64,000 nucleotides of DNA. Source: Nocardiopsis_B mangrovi. Its GTDB lineage: Bacteria; Actinomycetota; Actinomycetes; Streptosporangiales; Streptosporangiaceae. The number at the start of each line of letters is the position of its first letter. Position 1 is the stretch's first letter. The stretch covers positions 381,290 through 445,289 of the forward strand of contig NZ_JBHSFQ010000001.1 in the NCBI RefSeq assembly GCF_042653925.1, written 5' to 3'. A program made the translations under genes and the position numbers. The notes below the pieces were generated by a model. That model saw only the letters and a list, made by a program, of their open reading frames with translations, did no database searches and was not told where the DNA came from. Shown here in pieces: positions 8,234 through 17,232 of the stretch.

Positions 8234-8587
8234 GCGCCCCACACTAGTAGCGGCGTTGCTCCCCGAGGGCCGGTTCTCCGGGCAGCCTGCCCTCCTGAGA
8301 TTCCTCCTGTTCCACCGCCTGTTCCGCCGCACGCTGGTCGTTCTGCAACACCGTTCTCGGGGTGGTCGTTGTTCAAGGCGGGCGGTGACGGCGGAGCGGG
8401 TGCAGGACCGGCACACAGCCTTCCCGTGGGTGCGTCCTCCGGTTCAGGCGAGCGGCGACGGCCGGTGGTGGGCCCGGGTCGGCGGTCGGGCGCCCCGCGC
8501 GGTGAGAGACGGTGCAGGCGGCGGGGCACGCGTCCGGGGTCACGCCCGATCAGCACCGAACACCCAGAGAAATCGGTCGATGACTCC
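8234..8587. other. divergent intergenic region, no gene seen
   Basis: This is most of a 389-bp region between the divergent metB and DUF222 genes. It is GC-rich and low in complexity, with several short TGTTCC/TTCCTCC repeats near 8300-8330. Only the promoter next to the DUF222 gene (annotated separately) is recognisable. Confidence 0.5.
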
Positions 8588-8616
8588 TTGCGCATAGAAC
8601 AGGCGTTCGATAGAAT
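8588..8616 (+). promoter_or_regulatory. promoter with LexA-type SOS box
   Basis: TTGCGC (8588-8593), a 17-bp spacer and TAGAAT (8611-8616) form a good vegetative promoter. The -10 ends 6 nt before the ATG at 8623, so the mRNA should be leaderless. The spacer contains AGAACAGGCGTTCG (8596-8609), whose core GAAC-N4-GTTC (8597-8608) matches the LexA box of mycobacteria and other Gram-positives. A repressor bound there would block RNA polymerase directly. Confidence 0.7.
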
Positions 8617-8622
8617 CAGGTC

Positions 8623-10089
8623 ATGAGCACTCCCCCCGCCATCGACCTCCCCCGGGAGGTGACCCCCGACGACCCGCCTCCCGCACCTGCCGGGGGCTTG
8701 ATGGCCGACTGGGTGCTCGCCCTGGATGTCTCGGCCATGACGGGGGACGAGCAGCTTGACCTGATCCGTCGGCTGGAGGCCGCCAAGCGGTGGCTGGAAT
8801 CCGCGCAGCTGGAGGCCATGTCCGCCTTCGCCCGCACCCGCCGCCACCACGCGCCCCCGGATGCCGTCCAGGTCTCGGCCGAGGAAGAGGCCGCCGCCGA
8901 GATCGGCTGCGAACTCGCCCTGCCCTCCGGCCTCGTCCTTGCCCGCATCACCCACGCATACCGGCTCAGCGAGGACCTCCCCGCCGTCCGCGAAGCCCTG
9001 GCGGCCGGGGACATCGACGAATACCGGACCCGCATCATCGCCGACGCCGCACCCCTGGACTGGGACCCCGCCACCACCGCCGCCTACCAGGCGCGGATGC
9101 TGGCCGAGATGGACGATAAGTCCGGGGTCAGGCTGAAGAACCTGGCCAAGAAGGTGGTCTACGCCCTCGACCCCACCGGCACCGAGGAGCGCAAGGCCCG
9201 CACCATCGCCGACCGGGCCGTGCGCGTCCGCCACGGAGAACCCGCCACCGCACCCGGCACCGCAACGGTGTCCATCACCGACATCGACGCCACCGACGCC
9301 CTGGCCATCCACCAGCGGCTCGGCTGTATCGCGCGCGCCATCCAGGCCGATGCCCCCGGCACCCAGGACATGCACCCCGGCGACGAACACGCCTCCCTGG
9401 ACCGGCTGCGCGCCGATGTGGCCGTCGGCCTGCTGCTGGGCCGCTTGCCGGTCACCACCGGCACCGAGGTCCCGGCGGATGCGGCCGAGCACGGCGTCCC
9501 CGACCCCGCCCCGGAGGGCGGTGATGGCGCCCAGGCACAGGTCGTCATCCCCGGGATGGCCGTTCCCACCCCCGCACCCTTCAGCCCGGTCGGCAAGCTC
9601 CACGTGATCATCCCGCTCTCCGCACTGCCCAAGGAGATGGGCGGCGCGAACAACCGGAGCCTGGGAGAGATCCCGGGGCACGGGCCGATCCTGGCCGAGG
9701 CGGCACGGGAACTCGCCAAGGGCGCCACCTCCAAGGCCACCCGCTGGTGCTACACGGTGGTCGATGCGGACGGAAACCCGGTCGCGGACGGAACAACGGC
9801 CTACCGGCCGCCGCCGCTACTGAGATCGCACATCGATTCGCGGGACCGCACCTGCCGGTTCCCCCACTGCAACCGCCCCGCAGTGGAGTGCGATGCCGAT
9901 CACACCACCCCCCACCACCTCGGCGGGGCCACCAGCGCTGCGAACCTGGCCGCCTTGTGCCGTCGCCATCACCGGTTGAAGCAGCATCCGGCCTGGACTC
10001 TCACGCAGCCGTCGCCCGGCACCCTGGTGTGGCGCACCCCGCACAACCGCACCCACACCACCACCCGCGACCCCTACCCCGGCCAATGA
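8623..10089 (+). CDS. DUF222 / 13E12-type HNH endonuclease
   Basis: A 488-residue protein with an N-terminal DUF222 region (QLDLIRRLEAAKRWLESAQLEAMSAF; AAAEIGCELALPSG; AYRLSEDLPAVREALAAGDI). The C-terminal HNH nuclease domain has CRFPHCNRPAVECDADHTTPHH followed by NLAALCRRHHRLKQ. These proteins are abundant, often multicopy, in actinobacteria (13E12 repeat family in mycobacteria), and their biological role is unresolved. The promoter context (SOS box between -35 and -10, leaderless ATG) indicates DNA-damage induction. A central region of about 40 residues (TGTEVPADAAEHGVPDPAPEG...) is disordered and probably variable. Confidence 0.85.
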   Translation: MSTPPAIDLPREVTPDDPPPAPAGGLMADWVLALDVSAMTGDEQLDLIRRLEAAKRWLESAQLEAMSAFARTRRHHAPPDAVQVSAEEEAAAEIGCELALPSGLVLARITHAYRLSEDLPAVREALAAGDIDEYRTRIIADAAPLDWDPATTAAYQARMLAEMDDKSGVRLKNLAKKVVYALDPTGTEERKARTIADRAVRVRHGEPATAPGTATVSITDIDATDALAIHQRLGCIARAIQADAPGTQDMHPGDEHASLDRLRADVAVGLLLGRLPVTTGTEVPADAAEHGVPDPAPEGGDGAQAQVVIPGMAVPTPAPFSPVGKLHVIIPLSALPKEMGGANNRSLGEIPGHGPILAEAARELAKGATSKATRWCYTVVDADGNPVADGTTAYRPPPLLRSHIDSRDRTCRFPHCNRPAVECDADHTTPHHLGGATSAANLAALCRRHHRLKQHPAWTLTQPSPGTLVWRTPHNRTHTTTRDPYPGQ

Positions 10090-10145
10090 CCGCACCGGGC
10101 GGAAAGAGCGGCGGCGCCACCCCGGAAGGCACACCTCGACCCGAC

Positions 10146-10334
10146 TCAGAACAAGGTCTCCGAAGCGTCTCCGGATCCTTCCTGACCTGCGTCGGGATGT
10201 TCAGGAATCCCCGCGGCCAGCCGCTTGCGCCAGCCCTTGGGAGGGGGCCAGGGAACACCCCACTCGGCGAGTTGCTCGCGCGTCCAGCCCCCGGCCGGCG
10301 TCCGGGCCGCATCAATCTCTTCAAGAGTCGGCAT
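10146..10334 (-). CDS. small conserved protein with WGVPWPPPKGW motif
   Basis: A 62-residue protein: MPTLEEIDAARTPAGGWTRE, then QLAEWGVPWPPPKGWRKRL and an acidic tail. The tryptophan/proline-rich core recalls small hypothetical proteins seen in actinobacterial genomes and mobile elements; their function is unknown to me. On the minus strand TAGTAT (10346-10341) ends 6 nt before the ATG, so transcription may be leaderless. It is convergent with the DUF222-HNH gene, 56 bp from its stop, so the two could be co-inherited. Confidence 0.55.
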   Translation of the reverse strand: MPTLEEIDAARTPAGGWTREQLAEWGVPWPPPKGWRKRLAAGIPEHPDAGQEGSGDASETLF

Positions 10335-10994
10335 GTGCGGATACTACGGGGAGCGATAAGGCAGGGAGCGGACCCCTCGAACCCTCCGAAGGATTCGAAA
10401 TCCCAAGGGAGCCCGAGGGAGACGGAGCACAGCCCGGGGAAAGGCGGAGACACGACAGCACAGCGGGCCGCATTCCCGGCCCAGGAGCGACCGGCCCAGT
10501 CCCGCCGTCCCCAACGGGGGCAGGGAAGACGGTCAGGACAGTGCCGACGACCGCGGCCCCGGCGGAACGGCCCCAGAGATCCCCGGGTCGGAAACCCGCA
10601 CCACCGGGAACCCGGCGCCCGACCGGCGCCCTTGCCCCCGTTGCCGCCCGTCGCCGCCCGCCGTAACCCCGGCCCCGCGACCACCCCCACCACCCGCGCC
10701 GCACCCGGCCCCACCCGCCGTCGCCGCCCGCCGTAACCCCGGCCCCGACACAACTCCGCACGTTCCGCGCGGCGCTGTCCCGTGGGCCCTCGCGGCCCGC
10801 TTGAACCGCGGCTCTACGCCACCAGGGGACGTCCGCTTCTCCCCGATCCCCGGTCCCCGCGCCTCGCGACCCGCACCGTGAACCGTCACACAACGCCGGC
10901 CCCGGCCGGATCGAGGCCGCACCGGGAGAAGCACCACCGAGCCGGAGAGAGCACCCACGGCAGGCAGTTCAGGACGGTTCAGGGCATCAGGGCA
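10335..10994. other. 660-bp gene-poor spacer with a 30-bp direct repeat
   Basis: No convincing gene is seen between the small WPPP-motif gene and the glycosyltransferase operon. The sequence is extremely C/G-biased. A perfect 30-bp direct repeat occurs at 10648-10677 and 10718-10747, offset by 70 bp. Open frames here are compositional. Confidence 0.6.
10648..10747. repeat. 30-bp direct repeat, two copies 70 bp apart
   Basis: The copies at 10648-10677 and 10718-10747 are identical (both start CCGTCGCCGCCCGCC and end in GGCCCCG). They lie in the low-complexity spacer before the envelope locus and may reflect slippage or a local duplication. Confidence 0.7.
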
Positions 10995-12245
10995 TCAGGC
11001 CGTCAGGGCCTCGATGTAGGCGTCCCAGTACGGTTCCGGGTCGACCGGGCACACGCCCGCGCGCAGGCGCTCGGGGGTACCCGGGGTATAGAACTCGGCC
11101 AGTGCGCGGGCGAGGTCGTCGGGGTCGCCCGGGGCGCACAGGAGGCCGTCGATGCCGTCGCGGACCTGGTCGGCGAGGGTGCCCGCGCGGGTGGCGATCA
11201 CCGGGAGGCCGTGCTCGTGGGCCAGCCAGACGTTCTGGGTGGCGGTCGCCGACCGGTACGGCAGGACGACCGCGTCGGCGGCGCCGAACAGCTCCGGCAG
11301 CTCCGCCGAGGCGACGTAGCCCTCGCGGAACTCCACCCGCTCGGCGATCCCCAGCTCCGCGGCGAGCGATCGCAGGTCGTCCGCGCCGCCCCAGACCTCC
11401 CCCGCGACCGTGAGCGTCACCGACGCCGGCGCGCCTGCGGCCAGCGCCCGCAGGAGCACATCGACCCCCTTGTAGGGCCGCACGATTCCGAAGAAGAGGA
11501 GGTGGTGGCGGACCTTCCGCCCGGTCTCCCCGCCGGTATCGGCGTCCGGGGCCCCCGCCCCGGCCGTGGCCACGGCCGGGTCCGTCTTCCCGCCGGTGTC
11601 CGTGCCCGGCTCCGCCGCCGCACTCCGCGCCTCCCCCGCGTCCGGCAGGTGTGGCGGCAGCGCAGTCGCCCCCGGCTCCACCGCCCCGCTCCGCTCTCCT
11701 CCCGTCTCCGGCAGGTGTGGCGGCAGCGTCGCCGTGCGCACGTCCGCTCCTGTGCCCCGGACCAGGGCGCGGGCCAGGCGGGCCTGGGCCGGGGAGTGGG
11801 TGAGGACCGTGCCGACGCGGCGCAGGAGGGTCCGGGTCAGCACGACGTCGGCCCGCCGCCGCTCGTGCGGCAGCACGTTGTGGCAGAGCGCGACCGTGCG
11901 CGCCCGCCTCCCGATCCCGCCGAGGATTCCGAGGTAGGGCACCACCTGCACCGGCGAGAACACCGCGGCCACCACGAGGTCCGCCTCCCGCCCCGCCCGC
12001 CGGCCGACGCGGCGCCAGCCGTCGGGCCGGTACCACGCCAGGTCGTGCCGGGTGTGGGCGAAAAGGTCGGCCTCGGGCACGTCGATGGTCTGCCGCCCCG
12101 GGTACAGGGCGGCCGGGTACTGCGCGCGCCAAGACTCGATGACGACGTCGTGCCCGCGCGCCGCGAGCCGGTGCGCGAGTTCGGTGGTGTGCCGCGCCCC
12201 GCCCCCCTTGTAGGGGTAGGCCGGGCCGATCAGCGTGATCCGCAT
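10995..12245 (-). CDS. GT4-family glycosyltransferase with a repetitive inter-domain insert
   Basis: A 416-residue GT-B fold enzyme. The N-terminal lobe starts MRITLIGPAYPYKGGGARHT. The C-terminal lobe contains LLFFGIVRPYKGVDVLLRAL, the donor-site region VLPYRSATATQNVWLAHEHGLPVIAT and GLLCAPGDPDDLARAL. Between the lobes (residues about 168-235) lies a disordered Pro/Gly/Ala/Thr insert with an imperfect internal duplication (LPPHLPETGGERSGAVEPGA and LPPHLPDAGEARSAAAEPGT). This is unusual for the hinge of a GT4 enzyme. GGAGGGAG precedes the ATG. It is the last gene of a three-gene minus-strand run with the GT2 and GT-C-like genes. The product is probably a cytoplasmic or membrane-associated sugar transferase of envelope glycopolymer assembly. 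Confidence 0.8.
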   Translation of the reverse strand: MRITLIGPAYPYKGGGARHTTELAHRLAARGHDVVIESWRAQYPAALYPGRQTIDVPEADLFAHTRHDLAWYRPDGWRRVGRRAGREADLVVAAVFSPVQVVPYLGILGGIGRRARTVALCHNVLPHERRRADVVLTRTLLRRVGTVLTHSPAQARLARALVRGTGADVRTATLPPHLPETGGERSGAVEPGATALPPHLPDAGEARSAAAEPGTDTGGKTDPAVATAGAGAPDADTGGETGRKVRHHLLFFGIVRPYKGVDVLLRALAAGAPASVTLTVAGEVWGGADDLRSLAAELGIAERVEFREGYVASAELPELFGAADAVVLPYRSATATQNVWLAHEHGLPVIATRAGTLADQVRDGIDGLLCAPGDPDDLARALAEFYTPGTPERLRAGVCPVDPEPYWDAYIEALTA

Positions 12246-12261
12246 CGCCGCCGCTCCCTCC

Positions 12262-13203
12262 TCAGGTCCCGTTCCGTGATCGGACGATGAGGTCGGCCAG
12301 GAGCGCCATGGAGGCCACCATCAGCCCGGTCATGAACAGCATGATGGTGTTGTTGGGCACGTAGAGCGGCTGGCGGACCATGTCGAACACGAACTTGGCC
12401 GCGCCGATCCCCAGCAGCCACAGGGCGAGCGGCATGAGCACGTTGAGCGGGTTGAAGTACATGACCATCCGCAGCACCTGGAGGATGTAGCGGTAGGCGT
12501 CGCGCACGAAGTGGAACTTGGACCTGCCCGACCGTGTGGCGTAGTCGATGGGCACGTACCGCACCTGGTGCTGGTTGGACAGGAACGCCAGGGTGATCGT
12601 GGTGACGCAGGAGAACCCGGGCGGCAGCAGGCGCAGGTAGGGCAGCGACACCTCGCGGCGGAACGCCCGCAGCCCGGAGTTGAGGTCGGGGATGCGGGTG
12701 TTCGTCAGCCGCTCGGCGAGCTTGCGGATCAGCCACTTGGTCGGCACGCGGAGCAGCTTGTGCGAGCCGGCCTCGTGCGTTCGCGCGCCCACGACCTGGT
12801 CGATGTCGGGGTCCGCGTCGAGCATGGCGACCAGCTCGGGGATCCGCTCGTTGGGGTAGCTCATGTCGGCGTCGGTCCACACGACGATCTCGCCGCGCGC
12901 CCGCTGGGTGCCGATCCGGCGCACCGTCCCGGCGCCTCCGTTGTGCCCGAAGGCGATGACGCGGAGGTGGGGGTGGGCGGGCTCGGCTCCGCGCAGCCGG
13001 AGGAGGGTGTCGTCGGTGGAGGCGTCGTCGACGGCCAGCAGTTCGTAGCCGTAGCCGGAGGCGTCCATGGCGGCGCAGATCCGCTCGACCTCCTGGACGA
13101 CGTGGTCCTGCTCGTTGTAGCAGGGCAGCACGATGCTGACGTGGGGGCGCGGTTCCACCGCGCCTTCGGATGGCTGGGGTGTCTCGTTCACGATGGGGCT
13201 CAC
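12262..13203 (-). CDS. GT2 glycosyltransferase, dolichol-P-mannose-synthase-like, membrane anchored
   Basis: A 313-residue protein if started at GTG 13203; GTG 13191 is also possible and there is no clear Shine-Dalgarno. The GT-A fold carries VSIVLPCYNEQDHV, LLAVDDASTDDTL and the DXD-type VVWTDADMSYP, with DLNSGLRAFRREV further on. Two C-terminal hydrophobic segments (VLMPLALWLLGIGAAKFVF and IMLFMTGLMVASMALLADLIV) should anchor it to the membrane. Such enzymes commonly transfer a sugar to polyprenyl phosphate, producing donors for membrane GT-C enzymes. The adjacent upstream gene encodes a polytopic membrane protein of that kind. A longer 5' extension to 13293 is low-complexity and was rejected. 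Confidence 0.8.
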   Translation of the reverse strand: MSPIVNETPQPSEGAVEPRPHVSIVLPCYNEQDHVVQEVERICAAMDASGYGYELLAVDDASTDDTLLRLRGAEPAHPHLRVIAFGHNGGAGTVRRIGTQRARGEIVVWTDADMSYPNERIPELVAMLDADPDIDQVVGARTHEAGSHKLLRVPTKWLIRKLAERLTNTRIPDLNSGLRAFRREVSLPYLRLLPPGFSCVTTITLAFLSNQHQVRYVPIDYATRSGRSKFHFVRDAYRYILQVLRMVMYFNPLNVLMPLALWLLGIGAAKFVFDMVRQPLYVPNNTIMLFMTGLMVASMALLADLIVRSRNGT

Positions 13204-13267
13204 GGTCGTGGGGTAGCGGGGTGGTGGGGTCGTGGGCCGCCGCGGGGTGGGGGTGGCGGCCCGGTGG

Positions 13268-15289
13268 TCAGGACAGAACGGCGATCCACACATCGCCGAT
13301 GAAGGGCCAGGAACCGTCGGGCGGCTCCATAAGGGTGCTCATATCCTGGTCGCTGTGCACGTCGAAGGGGTGGGAGACCGCCGTGATCGACGGTTCGACC
13401 GCGAAGATCGCCTCGGGCTCCGATGCCGCGAGGACGGGCGTGCGGCCCCTCTCCTCGATCTCGCCGATCACCCGCTGGACGTCGTCGGCGGGGTCGGTGC
13501 TGAAGACCGCCGCGGTCGGCACCCCGCAGACCCCGCGGATGAGCGGCATGTAGGCGTAGTAGAGGCCGTCGACGATGATGACGCTCGCATTCGACGGGAT
13601 CTCCCGGCACAGCGCCTCGGCGCCGCGGATGCTGCCCACGTCGGAGCGGTAGGTCATCACCCCGGTGGCGGTGATCGCGGTGGGGACCAACAGGACGGCG
13701 GCGCAGAACGTCGTCGCACCGGCCACGGCCCAGGGGCCCGGTGACGGTCCGGCCCGGCGCAGGCGCCGGATGAGCCAGGCCGTGAACCAGACCGCGAACA
13801 GCACGAACGCGGGCAGGACCAGGACCACCAGGCGGCGGTCGGCCCACGGGTGGTCGGGGGTGATGGCGGGGCGGGCGAGGGTGGTGGCCACCGTCCAGAT
13901 GAACACCATGGCGGGCAGCGCCCACTGCGGGTCGCGGCGCTGGAGGAGCCGGCGCACCACCAGGGCGACGCCGAGGGTGGCGAAGAGCAGCGTGCCCAGC
14001 CCCAGGTACCAGCCCACCCAGTACAGGCTCATCTCGTCGTAGGTGCGGTCGGGGTCGACCGGCAGCCCCTCGGCCTGCTGCACCTGGCCGACGAAGACGC
14101 CGGTGGCCTCGTCGCCGTGGCCGCGCGAGACGTAGACCAAGGGCCGGGCCGCCAGGACCGCCACCACCGCGACCGACAGCACGGCGCCGGCGGTGGGCAG
14201 CCACCCGGGCCGGTCGGTGCGCGGGACACCGCGGCGCCACAGCACGGCCGTCAGCACCGCGGTCAGGGCGACCACCCCCGCGCTGAGCAGCAGCAGGGGG
14301 TCCAGCGACCCCGACAGGTACTCCAGGTAGGGGGCCGAGAGCCCGAACCCGGCGGTGAACCCGTAGCCCAGCCCCACCACCAGGCCGGCGAGCAGCGGGA
14401 GCGCCTGGCCCCGGCGGGCCAGGAGCAGCAGGCCGATGAAGGCGACGACGGGCAGCAGGTCGCGGAGGGCGTCGATGCGCACCACCAGGCCGAGCCCGAA
14501 CACGAGCCCGGCGGCGGCCGACAGCGCGTGCGGCGCACCCCAGCGCCCGCGCGGCCCGACGCGCGACGCCAGCGCGTCGAAGGCGAGCACGAGCGCGCCC
14601 AGCAGGAGGACCTGTGCGAGGGGTTCGCTGTAGGTGGACCGGCTCACCCACTGCTCGGGCAGGCAGACCGCCAGCAGCAGCGCAGCGAGCGGAGCCCACC
14701 GCGCCCCGGCCAGCCGCGCCACCAGCCCGGCGAAGGTGAGGACGCCCAGCGCGCCGAGCAGCGGCGGGACGACGACCATCCCGGTCAGGCCGCCGATCCA
14801 GTAGCCGATGGACAGCACCAGCGGCGCGCCCGCGAGGAACTGCGGCCAGACCTCGTCGCCGACCTCGTAGAAGGCCAGGCTGCCGTAGATCAGGGCCGGG
14901 TCGTCGCCGGCGATGAGGTCGCGCTGCTGCGGGATGGGCAGCGACCCGTTCTGCGCGATCCACGCGGTGAACTGCGCGTAGGACGACGGGTCGCGCCGGA
15001 TCACCAGCGCCTCGGCGTGGTAGGCGGTCTGGACGGCCGCGAACGCCACGGTGATCAGTGCCGTGGCGGCGAGCGGCCACCACGGGACGTCGTCCTCGGG
15101 CAGGGCCGGCAGCAGGCGGGGCACCAGCACGACCGCCGCCGCCACCGCCGGGATCCCGGCGAGCGCCCCGGCGAGCGGGGTGAACAGGCCGAGGAGCAGC
15201 AGCGGGAACGCCACCAGCAGCCACGCACCCAGGGCGATGGCCGGCAGGGCGGTGACGCGGGCGAAAAGGCGTCCGGGGGTCGGGGACAT
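13268..15289 (-). CDS. polytopic membrane protein, probable GT-C-type glycosyltransferase
   Basis: A 673-residue protein with about a dozen hydrophobic segments and an extracytoplasmic-looking C-terminal domain of about 150 residues. The loop after the second or third segment contains RRDPSSYAQFTAWIAQNGSLPIP, a DPxxY-type motif common in PMT/ArnT-like GT-C enzymes, which use polyprenyl-phosphate sugars. ATG 15289 is used; an obvious ribosome-binding site is not seen. It is the first gene of the minus-strand run leading to the GT2 and GT4 genes, and the downstream GT2 enzyme could make its lipid-linked donor. The GT-C assignment comes from topology and context rather than a defined family signature. 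Confidence 0.65.
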   Translation of the reverse strand: MSPTPGRLFARVTALPAIALGAWLLVAFPLLLLGLFTPLAGALAGIPAVAAAVVLVPRLLPALPEDDVPWWPLAATALITVAFAAVQTAYHAEALVIRRDPSSYAQFTAWIAQNGSLPIPQQRDLIAGDDPALIYGSLAFYEVGDEVWPQFLAGAPLVLSIGYWIGGLTGMVVVPPLLGALGVLTFAGLVARLAGARWAPLAALLLAVCLPEQWVSRSTYSEPLAQVLLLGALVLAFDALASRVGPRGRWGAPHALSAAAGLVFGLGLVVRIDALRDLLPVVAFIGLLLLARRGQALPLLAGLVVGLGYGFTAGFGLSAPYLEYLSGSLDPLLLLSAGVVALTAVLTAVLWRRGVPRTDRPGWLPTAGAVLSVAVVAVLAARPLVYVSRGHGDEATGVFVGQVQQAEGLPVDPDRTYDEMSLYWVGWYLGLGTLLFATLGVALVVRRLLQRRDPQWALPAMVFIWTVATTLARPAITPDHPWADRRLVVLVLPAFVLFAVWFTAWLIRRLRRAGPSPGPWAVAGATTFCAAVLLVPTAITATGVMTYRSDVGSIRGAEALCREIPSNASVIIVDGLYYAYMPLIRGVCGVPTAAVFSTDPADDVQRVIGEIEERGRTPVLAASEPEAIFAVEPSITAVSHPFDVHSDQDMSTLMEPPDGSWPFIGDVWIAVLS

Positions 15290-16401
15290 GGCGGCAAGTG
15301 TCTCTGTCGGGGACTGTGGTCGGCGTGAAGGAGTCGGCTTCGCGGCGTTGCGCCGCGGCCACGCTCCGGTGACGCCACCCGGCCGAACCTACCGAAGCCC
15401 GTCGCGGCGCACCACCGAACTCGGGGAGAACGGGTCCCCGGGTCGGCCCCCGGCCGGCCCGCTGAGGGACGCACGGGGCGGGCCGTCGAGGGGCGCACGG
15501 GGCGGGCCGCCGCCGGAAACCTTCGGTCACGGGCCTGGACGACCGCGTGGGGAGGCGCCACGGCTCCGGCCACTTCAGGCGATGAGCGGGCTGCGGCCGG
15601 ACGGCCTTCCCGGCAACCGCTCCGGGGACACCGAGCGCTCCGCCCGGCGGACCGCCCCGCCCAGCGGCACGCGGACCGGCCCGTGGCCGGAAGACCACAG
15701 GGCACGCCGCGTCGCGACCCCACCGTCGCCGCCAGGCTCCTCGGCGCGAGAACCACCCCAGGCACGCCAACCGCCCCGCCCAGCGGACCGCTCCACCCAG
15801 CGGCACGCGAACCGGCCCGTGGCCGGAAGACCACAGGGCACGCCGCGTCGCGACCCCATCGCCGCCAGGTTCCTCAGCGCGAGAACGCCCCCGGGACCAC
15901 CGACCGCCCCGCCCAGCGGCAAACGGACCGGCCCAGCGTCCGCAGGCCACATGGCACGCCATATCGCGGTCCCACCGCCGCCGCCAGGCTCCTCAGCGCG
16001 AGAACCACCCCTCCCGTCAACTCCCGGACCGGCCCATGGCCGGTCGACCGCAGGGCACGCCGCGTCGCGGCCCCGCTGTCGCCGCCAAGCTCCTCGGCTG
16101 TCGGCGGCCGGGAGCCCGCGGCGGGCTCGGGGGTGAACCGTCCGGGGGGATGGGACGTGTGGGCATCGGGGTCCGCTCGGGTCTCCGGCCGGATCCGGCC
16201 CTCGGCGGGATGCGTCCCTCGCGGGTTCCGTGCCCGCGATCGATCGGTCCCCGGCGCTGCGGGCCGTTCTGCGTCGGTGCGGCCGTCTCCGGCCTTCCCG
16301 GGCGCAGCGGTGGTACCGGACAGAGGGGGTAACCTGTGCCGAGCCGTCCGAATCGGTGGACGCGGCCGCCGGCCCCGCCGGTGCGGTGTGGAAGGAGCGG
16401 C
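15290..16401. other. 1.1-kb gene-free spacer
   Basis: Between the divergent GT-C-like and TIGR03089 genes I find no credible gene. The middle is filled by four degenerate copies of a roughly 100-135-bp unit (15673-16110, annotated separately). GCACGGGGCGGGCCG occurs twice around 15470-15500. Long open frames on both strands are repetitive Arg/Ala/Pro translations of the repeats. Confidence 0.6.
15673..16110. repeat. four degenerate tandem repeats, about 100-136 bp
   Basis: Copies begin near 15673, 15809, 15925 and 16026, each opening with a GGACCGGCCC-type start. Each continues with a CAGGGCACGCCGCGTCGCG block and then a GCCGCCAGGCTCCTC-AGCGCGAGAAC block. Spacing (136, 116, 101 bp) and sequence are imperfect, indicating an old array. 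The GTGG...CCAC segment inside each copy could form a small hairpin. Confidence 0.7.
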
Positions 16402-17211
16402 GTGCCCGCGAAGACCCCTGGGGACCTGTGGCGGTCGGCCGCTTCCGTCGACCCCACGCGCCCTTTCATCACCGCCTACGACGCCTCAGGCGGCCGGGTG
16501 GAGCTGTCCTTCGCGACCTTCGACAACTGGGTGGCCAAGACGTCGAACATGATCGTCGACGGCCTGGGCGCCGAGCCCGGGGCGCGAATCGCCCTGGCGC
16601 TGCCGGTGCACTGGCAGAGCCTGGTCTGGCTGGTCTCCTCCTGGACGACCGGGCTGAACGTGATCCCTGCCACGGCCGCGTCGCTCGGTGAGGACGACCC
16701 CGACATCGTCGTCACCGCCGCCGACGGCATGGATGCCGCGCTCGCCACCGGTGCCGACGAGGTGGTCGCCACCTCGCTGCACCCGCTGGGCGCCCCGTTG
16801 GCGACCTGCCCACCTGCGGTGCTGGACTACGCGGTGGAGGTCCGGGGCCACGGCGACCGGTTCACACCGGGTGGCCCGGTCGACCCGGACGCCCCGGCAC
16901 TGTCGTGGCACCCCGGCCCGTACAGCGGCGCCGAGCTCGCCGACCGCGCGCTGGACCGATATGCGAAGTCGGAGCTGACATCCAGTGATCGCGTGGCTAT
17001 CATCACCAATGAATCGGAAACCCTGGCCGCCCTGGGACCTGACCTCTCCGACTTCCTGTTCCCCGTGGCCGGCGCCCTATCTCTGGTCCTCAGCCACGAG
17101 ACCGATTCGGCACGCGTGCAATCGCAGCTCCGGACGGAGCGCGTCACCGCACTCGTGGGCCGGCACGACCGGTTCTCCGATCTCCCGACCGGCATCCGCC
17201 ATCTTTCCTGA
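16402..17211 (+). CDS. TIGR03089 family protein (AMP-binding-like, actinobacterial)
   Basis: A 269-residue protein from GTG 16402, which follows GGAAGGAG by 4 nt; the frame upstream to 16336 lacks family similarity. Blocks include PFITAYDASGGRVELSFATFDNWVAKTSNMIVD and GARIALALPVHWQSLVWLVSSWTTG, resembling the N-terminal part of acyl-adenylate-forming enzymes. The adenylation core motifs and C-terminal domain are absent. This matches the actinobacterial TIGR03089 family, which often sits next to LCP genes. An LCP gene follows here after 21 bp. The function is unknown; a catalytic role is doubtful because the ATP-binding signature is missing. Confidence 0.75.
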   Translation: MPAKTPGDLWRSAASVDPTRPFITAYDASGGRVELSFATFDNWVAKTSNMIVDGLGAEPGARIALALPVHWQSLVWLVSSWTTGLNVIPATAASLGEDDPDIVVTAADGMDAALATGADEVVATSLHPLGAPLATCPPAVLDYAVEVRGHGDRFTPGGPVDPDAPALSWHPGPYSGAELADRALDRYAKSELTSSDRVAIITNESETLAALGPDLSDFLFPVAGALSLVLSHETDSARVQSQLRTERVTALVGRHDRFSDLPTGIRHLS

Positions 17212-17232
17212 CCCCCGTCCGTTTGGTACCCG

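Noticed and set aside
7088..8416. A longer N-terminus of the cystathionine gamma-synthase starting at 8416
   Set aside because: The extra 61 residues are Arg/Ser-rich without family similarity. The ATG at 8233 gives the standard N-terminus.
13200..15962. A 920-codon open frame on the minus strand across the GT-C-like gene and the repeat region
   Set aside because: It overlaps the real membrane-protein gene in another frame and translates into Arg/Pro/Ala-rich low-complexity sequence. Such frames are typical of the unused frames of very GC-rich DNA.
15673..16110. The repeat region as a coding gene or CRISPR array
   Set aside because: Units are about 100-136 bp, degenerate and without unique spacers. 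The repetitive Arg/Gly translations do not look like a protein.
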